Source: Actinomycetospora callitridis
GTDB lineage: Bacteria > Actinomycetota > Actinomycetes > Mycobacteriales > Pseudonocardiaceae
Assembly (NCBI RefSeq): GCF_028737265.1
Contig: NZ_JAQZAK010000003.1
Coordinates: 124,001 to 188,000 of the forward strand
DNA: 64,000 bases
Reading direction: 5' to 3'
Shown one piece after another: positions 8,716-17,285 of the stretch. The translations under genes were made by a program, and so were the position numbers. Under the pieces are notes generated by a model. It was not told where the DNA came from. It was given only the letters and a program-made list of their open reading frames with translations, and did no database searches. The first letter of the stretch is position 1. Every line of letters starts with the position of its first letter.

Positions 8716-9367
8716 TCGGGGTGATCAGCCCGGTCTCGTAGGCGACGACGACGAGCTGGACGCGGTCGCGGGCGTCGAGCTTGGTCAGCAGGCGGCCCAC
8801 GTGGGTGCGGGCGGTGGCCGGGCTGATCACCAGGCGGGCGGCGATCTCGTCGTTGGTCAGTCCGCCGCCGACGAGCGCGAGCACCTCCCGCTCGCGCGGG
8901 GTGAGGACGTCGAGGCGCGCCGCGGGCACCCGCGGCTCCGGGCGGCCCGCGAACTCGGCGATGAGCCGTCGGGTCACCGCGGGCGCGAGCAGCGCCTCGC
9001 CGCGGGCGACGAGGGCGATCGCGCGGACGAGGTCGGCGGGCTCGCCGTCCTTGAGCAGGAACCCCGCCGCCCCGGCGCGCAGGGCGCGGTAGACGTACTC
9101 GTCGAGGTCGAAGGTGGTCAGCACCAGCACCGCGGTCCCGGCCAGCGCGGGGTCGGCGACGATCGTGTCGAGGGCGGTCAGGCCGTCGACGCCCGGCATC
9201 CGCACGTCCATGACGACCACGTCGGGACGGGTCTCGCGGACGAGCGCGACGGCCTGCGCGCCGTCGGCCGCCTCGCCGACCACCGCGAAGCCGTCCTCGG
9301 TCTCGAGCAGGACGCGCAGGCCGGCGCGGATCAGCTGCTGGTCGTCGGCCAGCACGACCCGGATCAC
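8696..9367 (-). CDS. NarL/FixJ-family response regulator
   Basis: A 223-residue two-domain regulator. The receiver domain has the acidic pair ADD near residues 7-9, phospho-acceptor Asp54 in VVVMDVRMPG, Thr in LTTF and Lys106 in FLLKDG. The C-terminal LuxR-type helix-turn-helix (LTPREREVLAL through ATARTHVGRLLTKL) spans about 156-203. The GTG start overlaps the kinase stop by four bases (GTGA), giving an operon with the sensor. The final residues are encoded by the arm of a large hairpin. Targets are unknown. Confidence 0.92.
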   Translation of the reverse strand: MIRVVLADDQQLIRAGLRVLLETEDGFAVVGEAADGAQAVALVRETRPDVVVMDVRMPGVDGLTALDTIVADPALAGTAVLVLTTFDLDEYVYRALRAGAAGFLLKDGEPADLVRAIALVARGEALLAPAVTRRLIAEFAGRPEPRVPAARLDVLTPREREVLALVGGGLTNDEIAARLVISPATARTHVGRLLTKLDARDRVQLVVVAYETGLITPRCAARM

Positions 9368-10524
9368 CGGGCTGCCGTCCCCGTGAGCGCCGTCCCCGTG
9401 AGCGTCGTCCCCACGAGTGGGAGCGCGGCCTCCACGACGAAGCCGTCGGGACCCGGCGCCGCCGACGAGCGACCGCCGAGCACCGCGGCGTGCTCGGCGA
9501 GGCCCCGCAGCCCGTTGCCGGGGGTGATCTCGCCGGCCGGTCCCCCGTCGTCCACGACCCGCAGCCGCAGCTCGGCGGCGTCGCGCTCGAGGTCCACGGT
9601 GACCCGCCGCGCGTGGCGGGCGTGGCGCACGGTGTTGGTGACGGCCTCGCGCACGATGCGGAACGCGGCGTCGTCGACGCGGGTGGCCAGGGTGCCGGGG
9701 CTCCCCCGCACCTCCACGCCGACGCCCGCGAGCCGCGCGACCCGGGCGACCTCGTCGAGGCGCTCCAGGCCCGAGGACTCCGGGCACTCCGGCTCGCGCA
9801 GCACGGCGAGGGTGGTGCGCAGCTCGGCCAGCGCGGACCGGCTCGCCTCCTTGATCTCCAGGAGCGCCGCGACGGCCTGCTCCGGGCGCCGATCGGCGAC
9901 GTGGGCGCCGACGCCCGCCTGCACCGCGATCATCGCGAGGCTGTGCGAGACGACGTCGTGCACGTCCCGGGCGAGGCGCAGCCGCTCCTGCTCGACCCGC
10001 CGACGGGCCTGCTCCTCGGCGCGCTCGGCGGCCTCGTTCTGGCCGCGGCGCAGCCCGCCGACCCCGACGCCGACCGCCACCGTGACGACGATCCACAGGA
10101 GGCGGTCGCGGTCGGGGGGCGCGACGACGTCCTCGCGGAACGAGACGACGCGCTCCAGCCCGAGCCACACCACGAACAGCACGACGCCGATCCCGACCGA
10201 CCGGGGCCAGCTGAGCCGGGTGGCGACCGTGTACATGGCGACGGCGACCATCAACGACGCCGGCCCGTCGGGGTAGCCCATCCAGTAGTAGGGCGCCACC
10301 GTGAGCAGGGTCGAGGCGAGCACCGTCACCGGCGCGTGGCGACGCCAGACGAGGGCGAGCGCGGCGGCGACGATCAGCGCCGCGCCGCCGGGCCACCACG
10401 GTCGGTCGTCCGGCCGAGCGGTCAGGGCCGTGCCCAGGATCGTGGCCGCGCCCAGCGCCGCGGCCAGCACGACGTCGGTGGGCCGCGGCCACCACGACCG
10501 GACGTTCGGGGTCACCCCGGTCAC
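9364..10524 (-). CDS. Membrane sensor histidine kinase (HisKA_3 type)
   Basis: A 386-residue kinase paired with the response regulator that overlaps it. The N-terminal half has four to five hydrophobic segments and little extracytoplasmic sequence, as in kinases that sense membrane state. The HisKA_3 dimerisation box LARDVHDVVSHSL places the phospho-His near residue 189. The ATPase domain follows with an N box (REAVTNTVRHA) and a G box (ITPGNGLRGLAEHA). GTG at 10524 is chosen because it directly precedes the first conserved segment; GTG at 10515 is an alternative, and a longer form would extend into the ilvA promoter region. Confidence 0.85.
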   Translation of the reverse strand: MTGVTPNVRSWWPRPTDVVLAAALGAATILGTALTARPDDRPWWPGGAALIVAAALALVWRRHAPVTVLASTLLTVAPYYWMGYPDGPASLMVAVAMYTVATRLSWPRSVGIGVVLFVVWLGLERVVSFREDVVAPPDRDRLLWIVVTVAVGVGVGGLRRGQNEAAERAEEQARRRVEQERLRLARDVHDVVSHSLAMIAVQAGVGAHVADRRPEQAVAALLEIKEASRSALAELRTTLAVLREPECPESSGLERLDEVARVARLAGVGVEVRGSPGTLATRVDDAAFRIVREAVTNTVRHARHARRVTVDLERDAAELRLRVVDDGGPAGEITPGNGLRGLAEHAAVLGGRSSAAPGPDGFVVEAALPLVGTTLTGTALTGTAAR

Positions 10525-10618
10525 GCTAGGGGTGCGCCGGGGCGTCGTCGTCAGCGTTCCGACGTACGCGACCCGGGGATCCCTCGGGGTGGACCCCGGC
10601 CCGGACGCCGGGGACACC

Positions 10619-10624
10619 TACCAT
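10619..10624 (+). promoter_or_regulatory. Candidate -10 element of ilvA
   Basis: TACCAT lies 31 bases before the ilvA ATG and fits the actinobacterial TAnnnT pattern. No convincing -35 accompanies it. Confidence 0.35.
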
Positions 10625-10654
10625 CGATGGATCAATCGGTGACGAGGAATCGGG

Positions 10655-11935
10655 ATGACGATGGCGCGCGGCGACGGTCCGACGTTCGAGAAGCAGGTCC
10701 TCGAGGCGTCGGAGCGTCTGTCGGGCATCGCCGAGCGCACCCCGCTCCAGCGCAACATCCGCCTGTCGGCGGCCACCGGCACCGAGGTGTGGTTCAAGCG
10801 CGAGGACCTCCAGGTCGGGCGCTCCTACAAGCTGCGCGGGGCCTACAACCTCATCAGCCAGCTCGACGACCAGGCCCGGGCCGCGGGCGTCGTGTGCGCG
10901 AGCGCCGGCAACCACGCCCAGGGCTTCGCGTTCGCGTGCGCGGCGCACCGGGTGCACGGGCGGGTCGTCATCCCGTCGACCACCCCGCGCCAGAAGCGCG
11001 AGCGCATCGTCGCGCTCGGCGGCGAGATGATCGACCTGGTGGTCGAGGGCGACACCTACGACGAGTCGTCGGCCGCGGCCACGCGATGGTCCGACGAGAC
11101 CGGCGCGACGCTGGTGCCGGCCTTCGACGACAGCCGCACGGTCGCCGGCCAGGCCACCGTCGTCGCCGAGATCGTCGAGCAGCTCGGCCGGGCGCCCGAC
11201 ACGATCGTCGTGCCCGTGGGCGGCGGCGGCCTGCTCGCCGGCACCGCCACCTGGCTGCAGGCCACCCACCCGCGCACCCGCGTCGTCGGCGTCGAGCCCG
11301 CGGGCGCCCGCAACGTGGCCGCCGCCCTGCACGCCGGGAGCCCGGTGGTGCTCGACGAGCACGGGTTCGACCGGTTCGTCGACGGCGCCGCCGTGCGCAA
11401 GGCCGGCGCGGTGACCTACCCGCTGATCCGCCGCTCGGGCGCCGAGCTCGTCGCGGTCGACGAGGGCCTGGTCTGCACCGAGATGCTCTCGCTGTACCAG
11501 ACCGACGGCATCATCGCCGAGCCCGCGGGCGCCCTGGCCGGCGCCGCGATCCGCCCCGACGGGCCGGGCCTGGACCTCGTGCCGGGCGAGACCGTCGTCG
11601 TCGTCCTGTCCGGGGGCAACAACGACGTCTCGCGCTACGCCGAGGTCATCGAGCGCTCGCTGCGCTTCCAGGGCCTCAAGCACTACTTCCTCGTCGAGTT
11701 CCCCCAGGAGCCCGGCGCCCTGCGCCGCTTCCTCGACGAGGTGCTCGGCCCGGACGACGACGTGACGCGCTTCGAGTACGTCAAGAAGGACAACCGCGAG
11801 TCCGGCCCGGCGCTCGTGGGTGTCGAGATCGGGTCGCGCGACGACCTCGAGCCCCTGCTCGAGCGCATGGCCCGCTCGCCGCTGCAGATCGAGGCGCTGG
11901 AGCCGGGTTCGCCGGCCTTCCGCTTCCTGCTCTAG
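10655..11935 (+). CDS. ilvA: Threonine ammonia-lyase, biosynthetic
   Basis: A 426-residue PLP enzyme that deaminates threonine to 2-oxobutanoate, the first step of isoleucine synthesis. The PLP lysine is Lys59 in SYKLRGAYN; the phosphate-binding glycine loop VGGGGL lies near 190, and SGGNND follows in the C-terminal half. The last 80 residues (HYFLVEFPQEPGALRRFL) form one ACT-like regulatory domain, so feedback control by isoleucine is expected; the length matches the short corynebacterial form. A GAGGAA Shine-Dalgarno precedes the ATG. The stop overlaps the convergent GNAT gene. Confidence 0.93.
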   Translation: MTMARGDGPTFEKQVLEASERLSGIAERTPLQRNIRLSAATGTEVWFKREDLQVGRSYKLRGAYNLISQLDDQARAAGVVCASAGNHAQGFAFACAAHRVHGRVVIPSTTPRQKRERIVALGGEMIDLVVEGDTYDESSAAATRWSDETGATLVPAFDDSRTVAGQATVVAEIVEQLGRAPDTIVVPVGGGGLLAGTATWLQATHPRTRVVGVEPAGARNVAAALHAGSPVVLDEHGFDRFVDGAAVRKAGAVTYPLIRRSGAELVAVDEGLVCTEMLSLYQTDGIIAEPAGALAGAAIRPDGPGLDLVPGETVVVVLSGGNNDVSRYAEVIERSLRFQGLKHYFLVEFPQEPGALRRFLDEVLGPDDDVTRFEYVKKDNRESGPALVGVEIGSRDDLEPLLERMARSPLQIEALEPGSPAFRFLL

Positions 11936-12471
11936 AGGCAGACCCAGCTCGACAGATCGAGCGCCCAGCGCGTGGCGGGCGCCGACCACCCGGGCCCCTG
12001 GTAGGGCTCGCCGTCGGGGCGCCAGCCGCGGTGGGCGTAGAACGCCTGGGCACTCGTGTTCGCGGTGTAGACCCACAGGGTGGCCCGGGCGAAGCCCGCC
12101 GCCGCGAGGTGCGCGACGCCGATGTCGTGCAGCGCGCCGCCGGCGCCGGTGCCGATGACCTCGGGGTCGAGGTAGAGGGTGTACAGCACGCCGCTCATCT
12201 CCGTGGTGTCGCCGGCGAGGTCGGGATCGCGCGACGGACCGACGGTGCAGTAGCCCTGCACCCGGCCCTGATCGTCGTCCGCCACGAACACCGCCATCGG
12301 CTCGGGCGCGGCGATCGCGGTCCGGCGGACCTCGGCGATCTCGGCCGGGTCGAGGGCGTCGAGCCGCTCGTCGGCGACGATCCCGCGGTAGGCGTGCCGC
12401 CAGCCCGCGACGGTGATCTCCCCGATGCGCAGGGCGTCGGCGTCGACCGCGCGGCGGAGGGTCCAGCGCAC
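11932..12471 (-). CDS. GNAT-family N-acetyltransferase
   Basis: A 179-residue acetyltransferase. The fold is shown by LRRAVDADALRIGEI at the start, the beta-4/alpha-3 acetyl-CoA loop IGTGAGGALHD near residue 112, and FYAHRGWRPDGE near the end. The substrate is unknown. The GTG start lies four bases after the stop of the MFS transporter, so the two form an operon. A resistance pair (export plus acetylation) is possible but not shown. Confidence 0.85.
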   Translation of the reverse strand: MRWTLRRAVDADALRIGEITVAGWRHAYRGIVADERLDALDPAEIAEVRRTAIAAPEPMAVFVADDDQGRVQGYCTVGPSRDPDLAGDTTEMSGVLYTLYLDPEVIGTGAGGALHDIGVAHLAAAGFARATLWVYTANTSAQAFYAHRGWRPDGEPYQGPGWSAPATRWALDLSSWVCL

Positions 12472-12475
12472 CCGA

Positions 12476-13690
12476 TCATTCTCCGTCGGACGCCGCCGCG
12501 GCGCGCGCGGCGACCCGTTCCGGGACGGGCTCGGCGGCGACGGGGGTCACGACGATGGCCGCGAGCGGGGCGAGGGCGGCCAGGGCGAAGCCCGCCGCGT
12601 AGCTCGAGACGCCGATGACCGCGCCGAGCACCGGCGGCGCGGCCGTCGCGACGATGTTCTGGGTGGTGTTCTGCACGCCGAGGGCCCGCCCGGACCAGGC
12701 GGTGCCGGCGATCTCCGCGGTGGCGGTGAACGCGAGACCGTTGTCGGCGACGGTGATGATCGAGCCGGCGGCGATGGCGGCGACCGCGATGATCCCGGTG
12801 GTCAGGTCGCCGAACGCGAACACGAGCAGGACGGCGGCGCTGGCCACCGCGAGCTGGCGCATCGGGCGCAGGCGGGAGCCCACGCGGTCGGACCACCAGC
12901 CGCTGGCGATGCGTCCGCCGGCGCCCGCGATCTGGGCGCCCGCGACGAAGAACCCGGCCGCGGCGGGCGCCCATCCCTGCTCGCGCACGAGGTACTCCAG
13001 CGAGAACGCCGAGATCGCGAACTGCGGGAGCACCAGCAGCGCGCTCGCCGCGTGCACCCGCGGCAGGACGACGCTGCGGTAGGGCGAGGCGGGCGGGGCG
13101 TCGCCGGGTGCGCGCACCGCCCGGGGCGGGTCCGCGGCGACCACCAGGACGAGCACCGCGCAGACCAGGCAGGCGAGCGCGGGCCAGCCCAGCGCGGCGA
13201 AGGAGCCCTCGCGCAGCGCGAGCGTGGGCAGCGCGAGCCCGGCGGCGGCCACCCCGAGCGGCTGGGCGGTCTGGCGGATCCCCATCGCGAGCCCCCGCTC
13301 GTCGACGTCGAACCAGCCCATGATCAGGCGCCCGCTCGCGGCGTTGACCGAGGCCGCGCCGATCCCGGCGAGCACCAGCAGGCCGACGGCGACGGCGATC
13401 GACTGCGGCGCGAGGAGCGCGAGCACGCCGGTGACCACGCCGCAGGCCCCGAGCCCGGCCGCCATGGGGAGGCGCTCGCCGACCCGGTCGACCACGGCAC
13501 CCCAGCCGATCAGCGCGATGAGCAGCCCGAGGGTCGGCGCGGCGACCACCACGCCGACGGCGGCGAGGGAGAGCCCACGCTCGTCGCGCAGCATGGGCAC
13601 GAGGAACGGGACGCCGTACACGACCGCGGACGCCGCGGTCTGGGCGGCGACTCCGGCAGCGAGGACGGCCCAGCGTCGACGGGAGCGCAC
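12476..13690 (-). CDS. MFS transporter
   Basis: A 404-residue protein with about 12 membrane helices. The family signature GWGAVVDRVGER lies in the loop between helices 2 and 3, and its repeat SGWWSDRVGSR in the second half. Similar single-domain proteins transport small organic acids or drugs, or are sugar/nitrate-like permeases; nothing here fixes the substrate. The GTG start at 13690 begins a basic stretch (RSRRRWAVLAAG) typical of MFS N-termini. It is transcribed together with the downstream acetyltransferase. Confidence 0.85.
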   Translation of the reverse strand: MRSRRRWAVLAAGVAAQTAASAVVYGVPFLVPMLRDERGLSLAAVGVVVAAPTLGLLIALIGWGAVVDRVGERLPMAAGLGACGVVTGVLALLAPQSIAVAVGLLVLAGIGAASVNAASGRLIMGWFDVDERGLAMGIRQTAQPLGVAAAGLALPTLALREGSFAALGWPALACLVCAVLVLVVAADPPRAVRAPGDAPPASPYRSVVLPRVHAASALLVLPQFAISAFSLEYLVREQGWAPAAAGFFVAGAQIAGAGGRIASGWWSDRVGSRLRPMRQLAVASAAVLLVFAFGDLTTGIIAVAAIAAGSIITVADNGLAFTATAEIAGTAWSGRALGVQNTTQNIVATAAPPVLGAVIGVSSYAAGFALAALAPLAAIVVTPVAAEPVPERVAARAAAASDGE

Positions 13691-13753
13691 GGGTTCTTGT
13701 CTACGCGATCGGTGCCCATTCCGCAGGAAATCCCTCCCACATCGTGGGACAGC

Positions 13754-15667
13754 TCAGCGTGATCCGAGACCCACCAGCAGCTCGGCCTCCCCCGTGCGGC
13801 CCTGGCGGGACCACGCGACGAGCACGACGACCACCGCGGCGAGCAGCGGGAGGTCGCCGAGCAGCCAGGTCAGGACCCCGGCCAGGTGCTGGTCGGCGAG
13901 CAGGTCCGGCGCCCACGGCAGGCGCAGGCGCACGAAGAAGTCGTCGACGAACACCTGCCCGCTGCCCCCGTCCGCGGGCAGCACCGGCGTCCGCGAGACG
14001 GGACGGTCGGTGGCCAGCAGGGCGAGCCCGACGAGCGCGTGCACCGGCATCGAGGCCAGCAGGAACGTCAGCCGCGCGAGATACGGCAGGCCCGGGCCCT
14101 CCGGCGCGCCGCCCACCAGCGGGCCGAGGAACAGCACGCCGACCCCCACGAACCACAGCGTCATCAGCGGCTGCAGCCAGCCCAGCGGCTGGGTCAGCGC
14201 GAACACCCGGGTCAGGTAGAGCAGCACGGGCGAGGCGACGACGAGCACGAGGGCGACGAGCGGGTGGCTCGCCCGGCGCAGGGTCGGCGCGGCGAGGACG
14301 TGCTCGAGCCACTCCGCCGGGCCCTCCGGACCGCCGGGCGAGGCCTCGCGCAGGGTGCGGCGGGCCAGCACGATCGGCGCGCCGAGCGCCCAGAGCAGGG
14401 GGACGGCCGTCGCCACCAGCATGTGGCCCGCGACGTGGACACTGAGCACCGCCGGGCCGTAGCGCCCCAGCCCCGACGACGTCGCGACCACCAGCAGCGC
14501 GCACCCGCCGAACCACGCCAGCGACCGCCCCGCCGGCCACCGCGCGCCCTCGGCGGCGAGGCGGCGCAGCCCGCCGGCGTAGAGCGCGGCGAGGGTCAGG
14601 GCGAGCACCAGGGCGGTCAGGTCGGGACGCCAGGAGGTGGCGAGCACCTCCGGATCCGGCGCGACGGCCAGGCCGTAGCCGAGGACCGCGGTCGGGGTGC
14701 TCGTCGCGCCCGGGGCCTGCACGGGCGGGACCGCGCGGGTCGCGACCGCGGAGAGCCCGACGACGACGGCGAGGACGGCGAGCTCGACGGACCGGGTCAC
14801 GCGTCCGGTCCGCCGGCGCCACAGCGCTGCGCCCGCCAGGACGCCGAGTGCCGCGGTGAGCAGGACCAGGGCCGTGTAGTCGGTGCCGCCGTCCGGGGCG
14901 CCGCGCAGGGCGACCGCCGCGGCCACGGCCCCCGACCCGATCGTCGCGACCCCCGCGGCCGTGCCGACGCGGGCGGCGCGCCAGGTCGCCCGCGGATCGC
15001 GCAGGCGCAGGACCACGAGCACCCCGAGGGTCCCCGTCCACACCGCGGCCGCGACGACGTGGCCCGCGAGCGCGGGCAGGGCGAGGTCGTGACCCACCCC
15101 GTCCATGGCGTGCCCGGCCGCGACCGGGACGAGGAGGGCCGCGACGGCGAGTCCGAGGACCCCGGCGCCCCCGGTCCAGCGCCGCACCTCGCCGGCGGCC
15201 ACGGCCGTCGCCACCCCGAGGGCGGCGGCGACCAGCCAGCTCACCGGCTCACCGCGCGCGAGCATCACCGTCACGAGATCCGGCCCGCGCGGGAGCCCGC
15301 CGCCCGCCGAGTCCGCGAGCGTCGCGGGCACCGACAGCGCCGCGCCGGCCGCCCCCACCCAGGCGGCCCACCGCGCGACGCCCAGGGCCCGACGGCCCTG
15401 CGGGGTGAACGGCTCGCCGCCGGCGGGCGGGGTGGTGGCCGGTGTCGCGATGACGAGGGCGACGAGCAGCCCGCCGACCGTCGCCGCGCCGGCCAGGTCG
15501 ACCACCGTGCGCAGCACCGGGACGGCGACGCGGACGGCGAGGCCCGGATCGGCCAGCCCGAGCTCCGGGTAGCCGACGGGCCCGCGCACGAGCACCGCGA
15601 CCGCGGCGGCGAGGACCCCGAGCAAGGCCCCCGCGATCGCCCCCGTGAGTCCAGGGCGCCGCGTCAC
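13754..15667 (-). CDS. CopD-CtaG fusion: copper import / cytochrome oxidase assembly membrane protein
   Basis: A 637-residue protein with about 16 membrane segments. The first half has CopD-type features (GHAMDGVGHDLALPALAGHVVAAAVWTG, conserved His and Trp). The second half is a caa3_CtaG domain with SVHVAGHMLVATAVPLLWALGAP, LTQPLGWLQPLMTLWF and DRPVSRTPVLPADGGS. Such fusions are common in actinobacteria and are thought to deliver copper to the cytochrome c oxidase. The GTG start overlaps the preceding small gene by four bases. The multicopper oxidase at 7-8.5 kb adds a second copper-linked function nearby. Confidence 0.88.
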   Translation of the reverse strand: MTRRPGLTGAIAGALLGVLAAAVAVLVRGPVGYPELGLADPGLAVRVAVPVLRTVVDLAGAATVGGLLVALVIATPATTPPAGGEPFTPQGRRALGVARWAAWVGAAGAALSVPATLADSAGGGLPRGPDLVTVMLARGEPVSWLVAAALGVATAVAAGEVRRWTGGAGVLGLAVAALLVPVAAGHAMDGVGHDLALPALAGHVVAAAVWTGTLGVLVVLRLRDPRATWRAARVGTAAGVATIGSGAVAAAVALRGAPDGGTDYTALVLLTAALGVLAGAALWRRRTGRVTRSVELAVLAVVVGLSAVATRAVPPVQAPGATSTPTAVLGYGLAVAPDPEVLATSWRPDLTALVLALTLAALYAGGLRRLAAEGARWPAGRSLAWFGGCALLVVATSSGLGRYGPAVLSVHVAGHMLVATAVPLLWALGAPIVLARRTLREASPGGPEGPAEWLEHVLAAPTLRRASHPLVALVLVVASPVLLYLTRVFALTQPLGWLQPLMTLWFVGVGVLFLGPLVGGAPEGPGLPYLARLTFLLASMPVHALVGLALLATDRPVSRTPVLPADGGSGQVFVDDFFVRLRLPWAPDLLADQHLAGVLTWLLGDLPLLAAVVVVLVAWSRQGRTGEAELLVGLGSR

Positions 15668-16089
15668 GGGTCGATCTCGCTCGGGTACCGGGCGCGGTAC
15701 TCGTCGAGGTGCTGGGACTTGCAGACGTGCTGTTCCTTCTCGTTCGGCGCCTGGCGCATGCACTCGTCGAGGGTTCGCACGCCGCCGGTCTCGAGGTAGG
15801 TCACGGCCCCGGCGAGGGTGCTCCACTCCACGACGACCGCGATCCCGACGGCGACGAGACCGAGCGCGAGCCCGGCGAGGGGGCCGCGGCGGCTCGCGTC
15901 CCGGGAGCCGCGCAGGCGCGCGAGCGCAGCCAGGGCGACGACGACCGCGAGCAGGCCCAGCGCCAGCCCGCCCCAGCCCGTCCACGCGCTGACCAGGGCC
16001 ATCGCGCCCAGCACCGGCGCGGCCACGACGATGCCCGGACGCCGCACGGTGCCGGCGTCGGTGGGTGGCGCGACGGGCTCGGAGGGCAC
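15664..16089 (-). CDS. Two-helix membrane protein with Cys-containing tail, coupled to CopD-CtaG
   Basis: A 141-residue protein with a short polar N-terminus, two hydrophobic blocks (about 22-62 and 72-92) and a hydrophilic C-terminus containing two cysteines (LDECMRQAPNEKEQHVCKSQ). The layout resembles DUF4190-type proteins. The start is uncertain: GTG at 16089 is the nearest to the first helix, and the frame stays open upstream. The stop overlaps the CopD-CtaG start (GTGA), so a joint role in oxidase or copper handling is plausible. Confidence 0.6.
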   Translation of the reverse strand: MPSEPVAPPTDAGTVRRPGIVVAAPVLGAMALVSAWTGWGGLALGLLAVVVALAALARLRGSRDASRRGPLAGLALGLVAVGIAVVVEWSTLAGAVTYLETGGVRTLDECMRQAPNEKEQHVCKSQHLDEYRARYPSEIDP

Positions 16090-16322
16090 GACCGCGATCG
16101 TGACAAGCGCGTCGCGGTGGACCGTCGAGGGGGTCGGCGCGGGTGCGGCGATGGCTCCGGTTCTCGAAGGGTCTCGACCGGGTCGTCCGGTTTCCGGGAG
16201 GCCCGATGGGGTTCGACGAGGTGGGGTCGGTCGGGACCCGGGAGCTCGGCCGAGCTCCATGAGGGTCGACGAGAACGCTTCGGTTTCCGAAGCGTCGCGG
16301 TCGGGTCGGACGGGACTCCGCC
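16090..16322. other. 233-bp gap with two perfect palindromes
   Basis: No gene is supported here. It contains the 18-bp palindrome at 16241-16258 and the 9-bp-stem hairpin at 16275-16295, both downstream of the RDD gene and upstream of the membrane protein at 15664-16089. Confidence 0.5.
16275..16295 (-). terminator. Hairpin downstream of the RDD gene
   Basis: Perfect 9-bp stem ACGCTTCGG/CCGAAGCGT with a TTT loop, about 30 bases past the RDD stop. There is no U-run, which is usual for actinobacterial terminators. A perfect 18-bp palindrome GGAGCTCGGCCGAGCTCC follows at 16241-16258. Confidence 0.6.
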
Positions 16323-17249
16323 TCAGCCGGGTGGGGCGAAGCCGCCCGGCGAGGGTGCGGGCTCCTCCGGGCTCGACGGGGTGCCCGACGGGGTGGTCGT
16401 CGGCGGCGCCTCGGGGGGTGCGCCCGCCGGGACCGCCGGTGCCCACCCCGGTGGTCCGCTCCCCCGCGGTGCCGCGGCCGCCCCGGCCGTGAGGCGGTCG
16501 GTCTCGCGACGGCGGCGCTCGCCCAGGACGGCGAGGAGGTAGGGCTCGGGCGGCACCCCGGGCGGTGGGGGCGGGGCGACGCGGGCGGAGACGTCGGCCG
16601 CGAGCCGCTCGGCCAGCGACGCCCGCACCCCGCCCGCGAGCTGCGGGGCGCGCACGAGGAACTGGCGGGCGGCGAGGGCCAGGTCGTCGGGGAGGCGGGA
16701 GAGCTCGCAGCCCCGCGCCCACGCCGCGAGCCCGGGGTCGGGCGGCGGGAGGCTCTCGAGGCCCGTGCGCGGCAGCCGTTCGCGGACGACGACCGTGCCG
16801 GCGAGGAGGTCGCCGACCCGCTGTCCCCGGGCCGTGCTCGCCGACACCACGATCCCGATCAGGCCCGTGAACAGCGACAACAGCCCGAAGTCGACGATGA
16901 ACCCGGCGAGCGCCCGGGCGAGGGCGTGGCGGAACACGATCGGCCCGCCGTCGGTGCGCACCACCCGCAGCCCCATCGCGTACTTCCCCGGGGAGCGGCC
17001 GCGCGTGAGCGTCTCCCACAGCAGCGGATAGCCGACGAACACGCCGACGGTGGTGACCAGCGAGACCGCGGCGGCGAGCGCCGGGTCGACGTCCGCCCCG
17101 ACCGCCGACATCACCAGCAGGACGGCGAGCAACAGCACCAGCATGATCAGGACGTCGAGCGCGAGGCCCAGCGCCCGGCTGGGCAGGCGGGCGGTGCGCA
17201 CGTCCAGCTCGACCGCTTCCCCGATCACCACGCGGTCCACGACGGCCAT
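16323..17249 (-). CDS. RDD-domain membrane protein
   Basis: A 308-residue protein. The RDD domain occupies about residues 15-150: PSRALGLALDVLIM (first Arg-Asp pair), then TRGRSPGKYAMGLRVVRTDGG and VGDLLAGTVVVRER, with three to four helices. The C-terminal 130 residues are cytosolic and Pro/Gly-rich. RDD proteins have been linked to ion exchange, but function varies. It is divergent from the SpoIIM-like gene, 36 bases apart, as in the actinobacterial RDD/SpoIIM/DUF58/MoxR cluster. ATG at 17249 gives the first conserved residues. Confidence 0.85.
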   Translation of the reverse strand: MAVVDRVVIGEAVELDVRTARLPSRALGLALDVLIMLVLLLAVLLVMSAVGADVDPALAAAVSLVTTVGVFVGYPLLWETLTRGRSPGKYAMGLRVVRTDGGPIVFRHALARALAGFIVDFGLLSLFTGLIGIVVSASTARGQRVGDLLAGTVVVRERLPRTGLESLPPPDPGLAAWARGCELSRLPDDLALAARQFLVRAPQLAGGVRASLAERLAADVSARVAPPPPPGVPPEPYLLAVLGERRRRETDRLTAGAAAAPRGSGPPGWAPAVPAGAPPEAPPTTTPSGTPSSPEEPAPSPGGFAPPG

Positions 17250-17285
17250 CGTGCCAGCGTCGTGCTCGGTGGAAGGATCGGCGGT

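Noticed and set aside
9490..12618. Very long open frame on the plus strand across the sensor kinase and ilvA
   Set aside because: It is antisense or out of frame to well-conserved genes, and its product is Arg/Gly/Ala-rich without motifs, which is the usual high-GC shadow.
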